Origin: a virus
Direction: 5' to 3' (one strand)
Virus record (IMG/VR): IMGVR_UViG_3300002053_001113
Location: 1-64,000 of that record
DNA: 64,000 nt
Part shown: positions 16,952 to 25,960 of the stretch, piece by piece
Numbering within the stretch: the stretch's first letter is position 1
Layout of the letters: each line of letters begins with the position of its first letter
Notes under the pieces: generated by a model
What the model was told of the DNA's origin: nothing
The model's input: only the letters and a program-made list of their open reading frames with translations
Database searches by the model: none
Program-made: the position numbers and the translations under genes

Positions 16952-19900
16952 GGAAAATTTTATTAATTGGAATATGTATTTTTTTATTAGTTGTAGGTAT
17001 GGCAAGCGCTAAGAATTTAAAATATACTGAAAATTACATACCAGATAATATGGTTATTAAAGAAGGTGATAGTGGTTGGTTTCACCATAACAAAACTTTC
17101 TTTAATGTTACACCATTTAGTTATGATGAAGAAGACGGCTATGTAGAATTACAGATAGAAAATAAATTCTCAAATAAAAATGATTGGGACATAATAATAG
17201 GATTTGATGAAAATACTAGAATACAAGTATTATATTTTAATGAGATAGAAAAAATAGAGGAGGATTTTTTGATAGAGGAAGGAGTGACAGAAAAAGCTAT
17301 AAGGAAGAGTATTAAACAAGCCTTTGAAAAAAATAATTTAAAACACAGTTTGGAGAACAAAGAGGAGTGGAAGGAGTTTAAGAATGCTAAACTTAAAAAG
17401 AATGATTTATTGACGTTTGAATTTCAGTTATACACTGAATTTCAACCATATACAACAATTACAGAGAAGTATGATATTTGTATTAAACCATCAGATATGA
17501 CAATTGAAGAGGCAGATGAGGCAGGTATGTTGATATGTATAGACCCCTGGTATAATGTAACTTATTATGCTATACAGGAGTTTGCTAATGAAACTGCAGC
17601 ATCAGGAACTTGGTATTATGGTGGTGCTGATAATGCACCCAGAGTTTTAGATGGTCTTTATGGTACTCATGATAGTGCAAGCACACAGAATGGTGTTGAG
17701 CGTTATGTTTATATGAATTATACTAAACCAGCGTTGGCACTAAACACAAGTAAATGGAGATATAGTTGGAGTGCTTATACTAATTCATTAGTAAATGTGA
17801 CAATGTCAGACAATATGGACTGTTGGAATTATGATGCTAATAAATTAATATTTAGACTGGGTAGTATAGGTTTTGCAAGTGATGATACTTATGTGAGAGC
17901 TTATTGTTATAATGGTAGCTGGAAAATGGTTGGTAATAACTACCAATATTTACTTGGCTCAACTGTTGGTGGACACGTTAGAGAGGAGGCAATGTTATGG
18001 AATTTTGATAATACCTGGCCAATAGTACATGATTATAATTTAATACCACCACAACCGTTGGTTGGGGATTTCCTTGCCTATATTAATATAACTGATAATG
18101 ATGGAGTAGGTGGAGGAATAGATTGGTGTAATTTTACATTTAGAATGCCAAATGGAACTTTAATTTTAAATAATTCTCCTGGTTATTATCAAGGAGGTAA
18201 TATTTGGTATAGTGATAATATTACTATGCAACAAATTACAGAATTTTTAGGAACCTGGAATGTAAGTGTAACTTGTGCTGACAATTGGACTGTACCTGCT
18301 ATAAATGGTGCTAATTGGAGTTTTGAAATTTTAAGTATTGGGGGAGCTGTTGTAAGCGGAGTGACAACTTATATTAATCATACACCAGCACAAGATGGGT
18401 TGTATAGATGGAATATTAGTTGTACAGCAAATGGCAACCCAGACCCAATATATAGTGCTAATTACCAAACACTATATGATACAACACCCCCAAATGTAAC
18501 TAACTATGTGAACGAAAGTAAACCATTTTTTCCAGAAATAGATGATGATGTTCACATTAATGTAACAGTAACTGATAACTATAATACCACACATTGTAAA
18601 TTACAAGTTAATGACAATGGTAGCTGGTTTAATGCCTCCACGTATTATGTTGGAAATAATAATAGTGTTGTACAGATGTTATATACGATAAGAAATGTTA
18701 GTCAGGCAAACAATAGTTTAGTTTATTGGACTGCTTGGTGTAATGACAGCGCTGGCAATGTATTTAATGGGTTGCAACAAGCTTATTGGGTACGACAGGA
18801 AGATAATAATGGAAGTTGGTTTAATGGTACATGGACAAATGAAAATAATACAATAGATGGAAACTGGTCAAGTTGGGGATATTTAACAAGTCCAGGATGT
18901 GGAAATGTAGGTTATGGACAATTTTATTTTAACTATACAATTCCAGAAGGAGCATTAAGAGCAAACTTTTCATTTAGAAGAGGCGGGTTGTCAAACAGTT
19001 CTTATATAGTTGATGATGTTGATGCTGGGTGTATTGAGAATAATAATGGAATATTGATTATGCGTGCAGCTATACAAAGTGGGTTTACAAGTCTACCACA
19101 ATGCAACTTTTATGGTTATCAAAGATGGCAATGTTGGAATGGTAGTACTTGGCAAACAATTTATAATAAAGCTTTCTCCTACCCAAATGTGTATAGTGAT
19201 GCTTATATTTATGAGGAGACTACGTATTGGGAATATAATGATGATATACAAACTATTAACGTGACTGATGTTACATTGCCAGCAATTTCAGTGGGCGATG
19301 GAAATAGTTTCAGTACAAATAATCGTTCTGTAATAAGTAATGCCTTACATAATTTAAGTTTAAATATAACCTATTTTGATTATAACTTGTTCCAAACGTT
19401 TATTAATATAAGTTGTGATACAAGTGGAGAGATTTATTATTGGGAGGAACTGAATTGGAATCAGACAAGTTATACACACATTGATGAAGTTGATTTAACT
19501 GGGTTGCCAATGCAAAGATGTGTATTTTTAACAGGAGCAAGTGATGACCACACTGATAACACAATAGGTGATTATAAGGTTAAAAAAATTGATAAAGGAT
19601 TTGAATGGGAAACAGATAGAGGAATAAAGATTAAAATTGAGAATTTAGATACTGGTAGTGGTGATATTGATAGTATGGAAAGTACAAAAAAGGATGACAG
19701 ATATTCATTTAGTTTTAATTACAAGGATAAAAAGAATAAGAGGACATTTATAGTTGAAAGTGATAAGATACTTTATCCAATAATTGACAGTAATTACCCA
19801 GCTCATTTTGTAGCTTGGAACCCAGAAACAAAAAGTGGAAATTGGATAGACTTTGCAGAATATGATGTAAATGGACTTGTTAAGAAAGATAAGGAAATAA

Positions 19901-21618
19901 AAATAAAACAGATTAATGATTATAGATATGAGGTTGAAGTAAAGAGTGATAAAGATATTGATAGTTTAGGATTTAATTCAATAGGTGGAACCAATGTTAA
20001 TAATGCAAGTTACAGCTTTTATATAGGAGGAGCTGTAAATGTAACTGGGCTTAATGTATATGATAATGGTAGTATCAGTAATTTTTCAGTTGTTGTAACA
20101 ACAAACAACTCCTATCCAGGATATAATGGAACCCAGTACATAAATTCCACTCAAGGGTGGGTGCAAAATTTATCAAATGGAACTTACACCTTTACCTTTG
20201 TGCACCCACACTTTTATAATCAAACTTACTTTATAAATATAACTAACAATTCACAAGACTTTCAATGGAGTAGTTATCAAGGAATAGTGAATATAAGAGC
20301 AAGAAATGTTAAGACATTGGTGTATTTAAATGAGCTTAACATTACTGTTACTAATGAAGATTCAGCACAAGCTGATGTGCAGAATAATGTAAGTGTTGGT
20401 GTGTTTTATCTTAATGCAACAAGTTATAATTTAACTTTGGAAAAAACTGATTATGTAACCTATTCAGAAATATTCAATTTAAGTTATCTGGAGAATAAAA
20501 CAATAATAGTTGAAATGCCATTCTTAGCTACTTTTAGATTATGGGATGAAAGAACACACGACCCATTTAATATAAGCAGTCCTGATAAAATAAGTTTCTT
20601 ATTATTCTGCCCCGATGAAACTTATACCACAGAGATAACTGCTGTTAATAGTTCAATACCAATAACTTGCAATTATATTAAATTTAAGTTTGTGTTAGAT
20701 TATGGAGCTACAAGTTATTATCGTACATTTATACTTGACCCAGATGAGGCACTTGATGTAGATATATATCTAATAGATTTATTAACAACACAATATATTT
20801 ATAACAGTTTAATATTAGACGATTTACTATCAAGTTATGATAATCCAAGTATTTATGTAAATAAGATAATTAATGACCAGACTGTACAAATAACGGCTGA
20901 TTACGTTGATGTGGAAAATAAAATTGGAGCATATTTGATAGAGAATCATGAATATATAATAGAGGTGCACAGTGATAATAATCCTGTAAGAGTGCTTGGG
21001 TTCTACTCTGCAGATATAAGTGGAGAAAAAGTATTAAAACTTTATGATATAACATTACAACCAACACCTTCTGGAGTAATTAAAGATATAAGTTATGTTG
21101 TTGATATTGTTAATACTACAGGTGATGATATATTAACTGCTGTTTATGATGATAAACAAAATCTAACGACTGCTGTAACCTTTACTGTGGTTAGAGATAC
21201 CTATAATGGAACTGTGTTATATACAAGTACAGTAAGTGGTGAATCACAAATACAGTTTGAATATAATATTACACCATATGAGAATGTAACACTTTTTGCT
21301 GAGATGCAAATACAAAGACCAACAGGTGACTTTACATATACAAAGAGAATAAGAGAGGTTACACAAATAACTTTGGAGATATTCCAATTTGTAAGTCAAA
21401 GCTGGTTTAATTGGTTCTTTACAATATTGTTAAGTGTAATAGCAATTTATGCTACGATTAAAACAGCAAATCAGGTCACAGCAGCATTACTTGGATTAGC
21501 AGCATTATTTGTAATATTTGGTTGGTATGGAGTAAGTTGGGGTGTGCTTGGTTTATGCATACTTGTGGCGTTACTTGCAATTCTTAAAGAAGGAAGTGGA
21601 GGTCGTAAGATAATATGA
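16948..21618 (+). CDS. Secreted, membrane-anchored surface protein, 1556 aa
   Basis: Signal peptide at 1-21; a charged N-terminal domain to about residue 190; two copies of the Cys-containing domain with the E-E-A-M/E-E-T motif (about 210-350 and 625-770); Ig- or CARDB-like beta domains; and two to three TM helices near the C-terminus (about 1490-1550) with a basic tail. Many N-glycosylation sequons. It starts inside the stop of the previous gene (ATGA), so translation is coupled and the two products may form one surface complex. Confidence 0.78.
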   Translation: MRKILLIGICIFLLVVGMASAKNLKYTENYIPDNMVIKEGDSGWFHHNKTFFNVTPFSYDEEDGYVELQIENKFSNKNDWDIIIGFDENTRIQVLYFNEIEKIEEDFLIEEGVTEKAIRKSIKQAFEKNNLKHSLENKEEWKEFKNAKLKKNDLLTFEFQLYTEFQPYTTITEKYDICIKPSDMTIEEADEAGMLICIDPWYNVTYYAIQEFANETAASGTWYYGGADNAPRVLDGLYGTHDSASTQNGVERYVYMNYTKPALALNTSKWRYSWSAYTNSLVNVTMSDNMDCWNYDANKLIFRLGSIGFASDDTYVRAYCYNGSWKMVGNNYQYLLGSTVGGHVREEAMLWNFDNTWPIVHDYNLIPPQPLVGDFLAYINITDNDGVGGGIDWCNFTFRMPNGTLILNNSPGYYQGGNIWYSDNITMQQITEFLGTWNVSVTCADNWTVPAINGANWSFEILSIGGAVVSGVTTYINHTPAQDGLYRWNISCTANGNPDPIYSANYQTLYDTTPPNVTNYVNESKPFFPEIDDDVHINVTVTDNYNTTHCKLQVNDNGSWFNASTYYVGNNNSVVQMLYTIRNVSQANNSLVYWTAWCNDSAGNVFNGLQQAYWVRQEDNNGSWFNGTWTNENNTIDGNWSSWGYLTSPGCGNVGYGQFYFNYTIPEGALRANFSFRRGGLSNSSYIVDDVDAGCIENNNGILIMRAAIQSGFTSLPQCNFYGYQRWQCWNGSTWQTIYNKAFSYPNVYSDAYIYEETTYWEYNDDIQTINVTDVTLPAISVGDGNSFSTNNRSVISNALHNLSLNITYFDYNLFQTFINISCDTSGEIYYWEELNWNQTSYTHIDEVDLTGLPMQRCVFLTGASDDHTDNTIGDYKVKKIDKGFEWETDRGIKIKIENLDTGSGDIDSMESTKKDDRYSFSFNYKDKKNKRTFIVESDKILYPIIDSNYPAHFVAWNPETKSGNWIDFAEYDVNGLVKKDKEIKIKQINDYRYEVEVKSDKDIDSLGFNSIGGTNVNNASYSFYIGGAVNVTGLNVYDNGSISNFSVVVTTNNSYPGYNGTQYINSTQGWVQNLSNGTYTFTFVHPHFYNQTYFINITNNSQDFQWSSYQGIVNIRARNVKTLVYLNELNITVTNEDSAQADVQNNVSVGVFYLNATSYNLTLEKTDYVTYSEIFNLSYLENKTIIVEMPFLATFRLWDERTHDPFNISSPDKISFLLFCPDETYTTEITAVNSSIPITCNYIKFKFVLDYGATSYYRTFILDPDEALDVDIYLIDLLTTQYIYNSLILDDLLSSYDNPSIYVNKIINDQTVQITADYVDVENKIGAYLIENHEYIIEVHSDNNPVRVLGFYSADISGEKVLKLYDITLQPTPSGVIKDISYVVDIVNTTGDDILTAVYDDKQNLTTAVTFTVVRDTYNGTVLYTSTVSGESQIQFEYNITPYENVTLFAEMQIQRPTGDFTYTKRIREVTQITLEIFQFVSQSWFNWFFTILLSVIAIYATIKTANQVTAALLGLAALFVIFGWYGVSWGVLGLCILVALLAILKEGSGGRKII

Positions 21619-22037
21619 ATATAGTTATTAAGTTAATGGTTTTTAGTATAGTATTAAATTTTGCCACAGGTGTAATGATGGCAGCTATACCTGCTTTTGA
21701 TGTTTCAAATACTGGAGGACTTGTTTATGAGACTGATTATGCAGGAGAGTTTGTGAGTGGAATGAATCAAACAATTCAACCAGTGAGTGAGTTAGAGAGT
21801 AAAGGAGACCAAATTTATAGGTTGTTAGACTTAATGAATTTAGGATTTATAAATAAATTGATACAGACAATAGATAAATATATGTTTGGGTTTGTAAATA
21901 TTTTACAAGCAGTTATTGGGCCTGCATTAGACCCAGCAGTACGAACGATAGTATTTAGTGGACTAAAAACTATAATAACAATAGGTTATTTATTTGGAGC
22001 ATTCTATCTATTTACAGGTAGAGATGTGAGGGACTAA
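21615..22037 (+). CDS. Membrane protein, 140 aa
   Basis: Signal- or TM-like N-terminus (residues 4-24), an extracellular-looking segment, then two hydrophobic helices in the second half (about 88-108 and 115-135). ATGA overlap with the large surface protein. Perhaps a virion membrane partner of that protein; no family. Confidence 0.6.
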   Translation: MNIVIKLMVFSIVLNFATGVMMAAIPAFDVSNTGGLVYETDYAGEFVSGMNQTIQPVSELESKGDQIYRLLDLMNLGFINKLIQTIDKYMFGFVNILQAVIGPALDPAVRTIVFSGLKTIITIGYLFGAFYLFTGRDVRD

Positions 22038-22038
22038 A

Positions 22039-22329
22039 ATGGTTAATGCAACAGGATGGACAGAACTTTTGGATGCGAACTTAATTGGTGCAGCTTTTAC
22101 TATGTTTGATACTGCATTTGTTGGGTGGACTGTTGCTATATTATTTTTTGTTTTTCAGTTTATGATAATAGTAAAAACCAGAAACGTGACTATTGCTTGG
22201 ACTGTTGGAATATTGTTCGCAAGTCTTTATGCTGTAAGTGCATTTGTAAAACCAATTAGCATACAAGTAATATTTTTATTGTTGGTTTTTGAATTAGCAG
22301 GCATAATATATTTATTATTGTGGAAATAA
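22039..22329 (+). CDS. Three-TM membrane protein, 96 aa
   Basis: Almost entirely hydrophobic, with helices at about 16-44, 50-70 and 74-95. It begins one base after the upstream stop without its own clear SD, which suggests coupling. No family. Confidence 0.6.
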   Translation: MVNATGWTELLDANLIGAAFTMFDTAFVGWTVAILFFVFQFMIIVKTRNVTIAWTVGILFASLYAVSAFVKPISIQVIFLLLVFELAGIIYLLLWK

Positions 22330-22330
22330 A

Positions 22331-22558
22331 ATGGCGAAACGAAAAGTTATCATTACAAATAACAGAGAAATTTATGAAAAACTTAATATGCTAAATTTTT
22401 CACCCGAGGTTGTATTAAAAGGTGTGAAAGAACTTCAAATTAATAGAATATTGAATAACATTAATAGTTCAAGTAAAATCTTAGATAGTGAGATTTTAGG
22501 CGACTATATACTTATTAAAAAAATTGGTCCAATTAACTATCAAGTATATTTAAAGTAA
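22331..22558 (+). CDS. Small soluble protein, 75 aa
   Basis: Mixed alpha/beta, basic, no Cys or signal. It is the last gene of the adhesin operon, directly before the class A promoter of the capsid-like genes. Role unknown. Confidence 0.5.
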   Translation: MAKRKVIITNNREIYEKLNMLNFSPEVVLKGVKELQINRILNNINSSSKILDSEILGDYILIKKIGPINYQVYLK

Positions 22559-22565
22559 TATCAAA

Positions 22566-22585
22566 AAAATATATATATAAAGGAG
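22566..22585 (+). promoter_or_regulatory. AT-alternating promoter (class A), copy 2
   Basis: AAAATATATATATAAAGGAG, 40 bases before the first capsid-like gene. Same core as the copies at 5405, 29960, 33591 and 35526. Confidence 0.72.
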
Positions 22586-22625
22586 AAGGATTACTTATAT
22601 TACAAAGAAACGGAGGTATAATACA

Positions 22626-22850
22626 ATGTTTATGCAAATAGCAATTGGGGCAATTGGAATTGGTGTTGTGTTAATGGTAGGTTATTTAGTTATTGCTCAG
22701 GTAAGAGCTGCACTACCAACCACAATTAATGATAGCAATTTGACAGCAGCTTTGTCAAGTACACAAGCAACAGTATTTGCAGGATTTGGGTTAATCGCTG
22801 TAGGTATAATTGTGTTAGCAGCATTTGGACTGATTAACATCTTTAAATAA
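22626..22850 (+). CDS. Capsid-like double-hydrophobic protein, copy 1, 74 aa
   Basis: Two hydrophobic segments (residues about 3-31 and 47-70) around a short polar centre. The N-terminal 31 and C-terminal 28 residues are nearly identical to the two following paralogues. Size and topology match the major capsid proteins of spindle-shaped archaeal viruses (fusellovirus VP1, halovirus His1), which are membrane-like; homology itself is not proven. SD CGGAGG. Probably highly expressed from the class A promoter. Confidence 0.68.
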   Translation: MFMQIAIGAIGIGVVLMVGYLVIAQVRAALPTTINDSNLTAALSSTQATVFAGFGLIAVGIIVLAAFGLINIFK

Positions 22851-22880
22851 GACTTGCTGAAAAGCGGAGGTAATTAGAAG

Positions 22881-23177
22881 ATGTTTATGCAGATAGCAAT
22901 TGGAGCTATAGGAATTGGCGTTGTACTAATGGTTGGCTATTTAGTAATAGCACAGGTTAGAGGTGCTTTGCCAGTACCACAGATTAGCAATCCGTGTTAT
23001 GGAACAAACCTAACAGGTGATTGTGCAGGAGGTGACAACACCAGTTTATTGATTAATGACCCAGGTTATGTTTCAGGAATAACAGGAACACAAGCGACAG
23101 TATTTGCAGGGTTTGGTTTGCTTGCTGTAGGAATTATTGTACTTGCTGCATTTGGTTTAATTAATATTTTCAAATAG
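22881..23177 (+). CDS. Capsid-like double-hydrophobic protein, copy 2, 98 aa
   Basis: Same conserved ends as copies 1 and 3, but the centre is about 24 residues longer and contains N-P-C-Y-G and D-C-A-G-G, so a loop disulphide is possible. The DNA differs from copy 1 at many third positions while the protein ends are kept, so the duplication is old and under selection. It could be a minor capsid variant with an exposed loop. SD GCGGAGG. Confidence 0.68.
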   Translation: MFMQIAIGAIGIGVVLMVGYLVIAQVRGALPVPQISNPCYGTNLTGDCAGGDNTSLLINDPGYVSGITGTQATVFAGFGLLAVGIIVLAAFGLINIFK

Positions 23178-23234
23178 GCAGGTTCATACAACGATAGAGT
23201 TTTAATAAAAAAACACAACGGAGGGATAGCCAAA

Positions 23235-23456
23235 ATGTTTATGCAGATAGCAATTGGGGCAATCGGCATTGGCGTAGTCCTTATGGTTGGATACCTTGTG
23301 ATAGCACAGGTAAGAGCTGCATTGCCAGCTTCTGCTGACGGAAACGTCACTGCAGGTTTGGCAAGCACGCAGGCTACTGTGTTTGCAGGTTTCGGCCTAA
23401 TTGCCGTCGGTATAATTGTACTGGCTGCATTTGGACTCATCAACATCTTTAAATAA
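23235..23456 (+). CDS. Capsid-like double-hydrophobic protein, copy 3, 73 aa
   Basis: Same topology as copy 1 with a compact centre (A-S-A-D-G-N-V-T). Its codons are clearly more GC- and C-ending than those of the neighbours and the other two copies, which suggests selection for strong expression; this is the best candidate for the main capsid subunit. SD ACGGAGGG. A T-rich terminator follows. Confidence 0.7.
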   Translation: MFMQIAIGAIGIGVVLMVGYLVIAQVRAALPASADGNVTAGLASTQATVFAGFGLIAVGIIVLAAFGLINIFK

Positions 23457-23491
23457 ATTTAAAGATGCAAAATGCTGTATAGTATGGTAAA

Positions 23492-23508
23492 TTTTTTTAT
23501 TTTTTTTC
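23492..23508 (+). terminator. Oligo-T transcription terminator
   Basis: T-tract of seven Ts, an A, then eight Ts, 35 bases after the last capsid-like gene. Runs of U are sufficient for archaeal termination. It separates the capsid-like unit from the next promoter. Confidence 0.6.
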
Positions 23509-23516
23509 TATTTCTA

Positions 23517-23533
23517 CCAAAACATTTAAATAG
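23517..23533 (+). promoter_or_regulatory. Archaeal BRE/TATA promoter (class B)
   Basis: CCAAAACATTTAAATAG, about 26 bases before the ATG at 23559, so the transcript would be nearly leaderless. Confidence 0.6.
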
Positions 23534-23558
23534 TAGAAGGTTAGTATTATTTAGTAAA

Positions 23559-23693
23559 ATGTTAAAAACAATAAAGGTGAAGGAAAGAACTCATTCTAGA
23601 CTTAAGGAAGTTGGGCAAATGGGGGAGACATTTGATAGTTTATTTAATAGGCTAATAGACGAGTTTAAGAAAAACAATGGGGAGGGAGGTTAG
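23559..23693 (+). CDS. Ribbon-helix-helix (VapB-like) protein, 44 aa
   Basis: Starts K-T-I-K-V-K-E-R-T-H, then L-K-E-V-G and G-E-T-F-D-S-L-F-N-R-L-I: the strand-helix-helix pattern of archaeal VapB-type antitoxins and RHH repressors. No toxin (PIN-domain) gene is adjacent, so a stand-alone DNA-binding regulator is more likely. I reject a longer in-frame start at 23472 because the class B promoter lies inside it. It could repress its own or the capsid-like promoter. Confidence 0.7.
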   Translation: MLKTIKVKERTHSRLKEVGQMGETFDSLFNRLIDEFKKNNGEGG

Positions 23694-23696
23694 AAA

Positions 23697-24017
23697 ATGT
23701 TAATAGAACTTTTTATATTTTTTCAGATTGTTGTACTGGTATTGTTTGCAGTTTCTTTTTTTACCAAACAAGAGGTACTTTGGGCACTGACCATTGTAGT
23801 TGCTGGAATTTTGATGTTTACTGCCTATCATGTTGAAACTTATGTGTATGAATATAATACTACCACAGGTGCTTATGACCCAATGATAGTTTCACACAAT
23901 TATCCATATTTAATGGGCATCAATTTATTATTTTTTGTATTGGCTTTAATATTTGGCTTATTTGATTTGTTTGATAAGTATGGTATAAAGCTTAAAAAGA
24001 AAAGACGGCAGGTGTGA
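23697..24017 (+). CDS. Three-TM membrane protein, 106 aa
   Basis: Hydrophobic helices at about 4-22, 27-45 and 71-90, then a basic tail K-K-K-R-R. SD GGAGGG. It lies between the RHH gene and the tail-fibre-like gene, so membrane or virion placement is likely; no family. Confidence 0.58.
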   Translation: MLIELFIFFQIVVLVLFAVSFFTKQEVLWALTIVVAGILMFTAYHVETYVYEYNTTTGAYDPMIVSHNYPYLMGINLLFFVLALIFGLFDLFDKYGIKLKKKRRQV

Positions 24018-24018
24018 T

Positions 24019-25950
24019 ATGAGGTTAAAGGCTCTAGTAATTTTAATAATGCTGGTTCTACTTTGTAATCTTTCTTTTGCTTATAATATTTTTAGTCCAG
24101 AGAGTCCACCAGGTGTTGCACCAGGACAAGTTTGTTTAATTTCTGGTGGAACTGGGTGCAATATGAGCGGACCAATTTATATGAATAATAATAATATTTA
24201 TGATGGTGTATTTATTAATGCGACGTGGGTTGGAATAATTTATATTAATGCAACACAAGTTTTAAATGAGTATTGGGTAAATGAAAGTGGAGACATAATG
24301 ACTGGAGATTTAAATATGAACAATAATGATATTCAGAATGTTGGTGAGTTTACAAACTTTTTTGATACTATGTGTCCTGGTAATCAATATATTTATGATA
24401 TAAATGATAATGGTAGTTTTTCGTGTGGGACACCAATTGACACCTGGTGGCCACTAGGCGGTAGTTTTTTATATAATTGTAGTGGAAGTTTATGTTTTGA
24501 TGAAAGTAAATTAAATGATACTATTGATGCAAGAGATACAGACACCTGGTGGCCAATTGCAGGTTATTTAATTAATGATAGTGGAAATTTAAATGTTAAT
24601 GAAAGTATGTTAAATAAAACAATAAGTGGAGTAATTAATTTTTCAGAACATTGGGTTGATGAGGAAGGAGACACAATGAGTGGAGATTTAAATATGTCTT
24701 TTCATAACATAAGTGAAGTTGCTACTATAAGAGCAGATTATTATGGTAGTAATTCACCAATTAGATTTGTTGATGAGAATGGAACTGTTATTGCTCAGAT
24801 GTCAACAACAAATTACACAGGTTGGGGTAGTGAGTATGGTGATATAGTGGCAAGGACAATAACAGTAGATAGGCTAATAATAAGAGGGTTATTGAATTAT
24901 AGTAATACAGAACCTCCAGATGTATGGGATGCTGACGAGATTTATATTAATGAATTTAATTTTACTTTTTATTTTAATGAAAGTATGTTGAACAATACTA
25001 TTGATACAAAAATTGTGGAGTTTAATTTTTCAAGATGGCCTTTGGGTGATGATTATTTAGTTAATTGTTCTGGAAGTTTATGTATGAATGAGAGTAAATT
25101 AAATGCAACTATTGAAACAGTTTCTAATGAGACAGACCCATATTTTCATTATTATTTTATTTATAATCAGTCAACAGGTTATTTAGAATTATGGGTTAAT
25201 AATACAAAACAACAGGAGTGGGGTAACTCTACTAATGTTTATGGTAAGGCAACATTTTATGGAAATTCATTCTTTCAAAATATGACTGGAAACGATTTAC
25301 TTATAGATGCAAATGTTAGAGTGGCTTATAATATAAATGTAAGTGGTTGGTATTATGGCAATGGAAGTAGGCTTGAGGGGGTTTGTCTAACAAATGGAAG
25401 TGGCTGTGGTCCTAACCAAACTGATACACGTATTAAGTCTACTCCACCTTATTTGTATGACAATAGCACACATATATTTTTTAATGAGAGTAGATTGAAT
25501 ATAACAATACAAGGTAATCTTAATGATACAGATACACACATACAAGGAGATGGTGTTTATTTATATGATAATTATACCACAATGTTTTTAAATGAAAGTA
25601 AGTTAAATAATACAATAACGTCGTTGGCAGATGTAAAGGCTTATGAATATAATTTTACAGTTGTGGTGAGTGGAGGGACAGGAAGTGCAGTATCAGGCCA
25701 GACTTTTAACTATTTGATTACACAAGTGACAGTATATCCGCCAACAACTCCTATAAGTTACCATTTTGAGCTTAATGAAACAACAAGTGGTGATATAATT
25801 GATAGAGATAGAAAGGCACACACAGGGGTTTGGGATATCTATAAACAACACAGTTTGAATGATAGTGTAACAGCAACTATCACAAATTCAAATCAGGATG
25901 GTAATTTTACTGTTAGAATAAAGTATATTGATAATGTAATACAGGTATAG
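24019..25950 (+). CDS. Secreted tail-fibre-like protein, 643 aa
   Basis: Signal peptide (1-21). Two copies of the phage tail-fibre motif: E-S-G-D-I-M-T-G-D-L-N-M near residue 90 and E-G-D-T-M-S-G-D-L-N-M near residue 216. At least six copies of [F/L/V]-N-E-S-[K/M/R]-L-N-x-T-I punctuate the chain, along with repeated W-W/R-W-P-L-G and N-C-S-G-S-L-C modules. The C-terminal 110 residues look like a separate beta-rich knob. The G-D-T-M-x-G-D motif is typical of trimeric phage fibres, so receptor binding is the likely role. ATG just after the upstream stop. Confidence 0.75.
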   Translation: MRLKALVILIMLVLLCNLSFAYNIFSPESPPGVAPGQVCLISGGTGCNMSGPIYMNNNNIYDGVFINATWVGIIYINATQVLNEYWVNESGDIMTGDLNMNNNDIQNVGEFTNFFDTMCPGNQYIYDINDNGSFSCGTPIDTWWPLGGSFLYNCSGSLCFDESKLNDTIDARDTDTWWPIAGYLINDSGNLNVNESMLNKTISGVINFSEHWVDEEGDTMSGDLNMSFHNISEVATIRADYYGSNSPIRFVDENGTVIAQMSTTNYTGWGSEYGDIVARTITVDRLIIRGLLNYSNTEPPDVWDADEIYINEFNFTFYFNESMLNNTIDTKIVEFNFSRWPLGDDYLVNCSGSLCMNESKLNATIETVSNETDPYFHYYFIYNQSTGYLELWVNNTKQQEWGNSTNVYGKATFYGNSFFQNMTGNDLLIDANVRVAYNINVSGWYYGNGSRLEGVCLTNGSGCGPNQTDTRIKSTPPYLYDNSTHIFFNESRLNITIQGNLNDTDTHIQGDGVYLYDNYTTMFLNESKLNNTITSLADVKAYEYNFTVVVSGGTGSAVSGQTFNYLITQVTVYPPTTPISYHFELNETTSGDIIDRDRKAHTGVWDIYKQHSLNDSVTATITNSNQDGNFTVRIKYIDNVIQV

Positions 25951-25960
25951 GTGAGACAAA

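Noticed and set aside
22626-23456. Archaeal pilins/archaellins
   Set aside because: No class III signal cleavage site (Lys/Arg-Gly before the hydrophobic run) and two hydrophobic segments rather than one.
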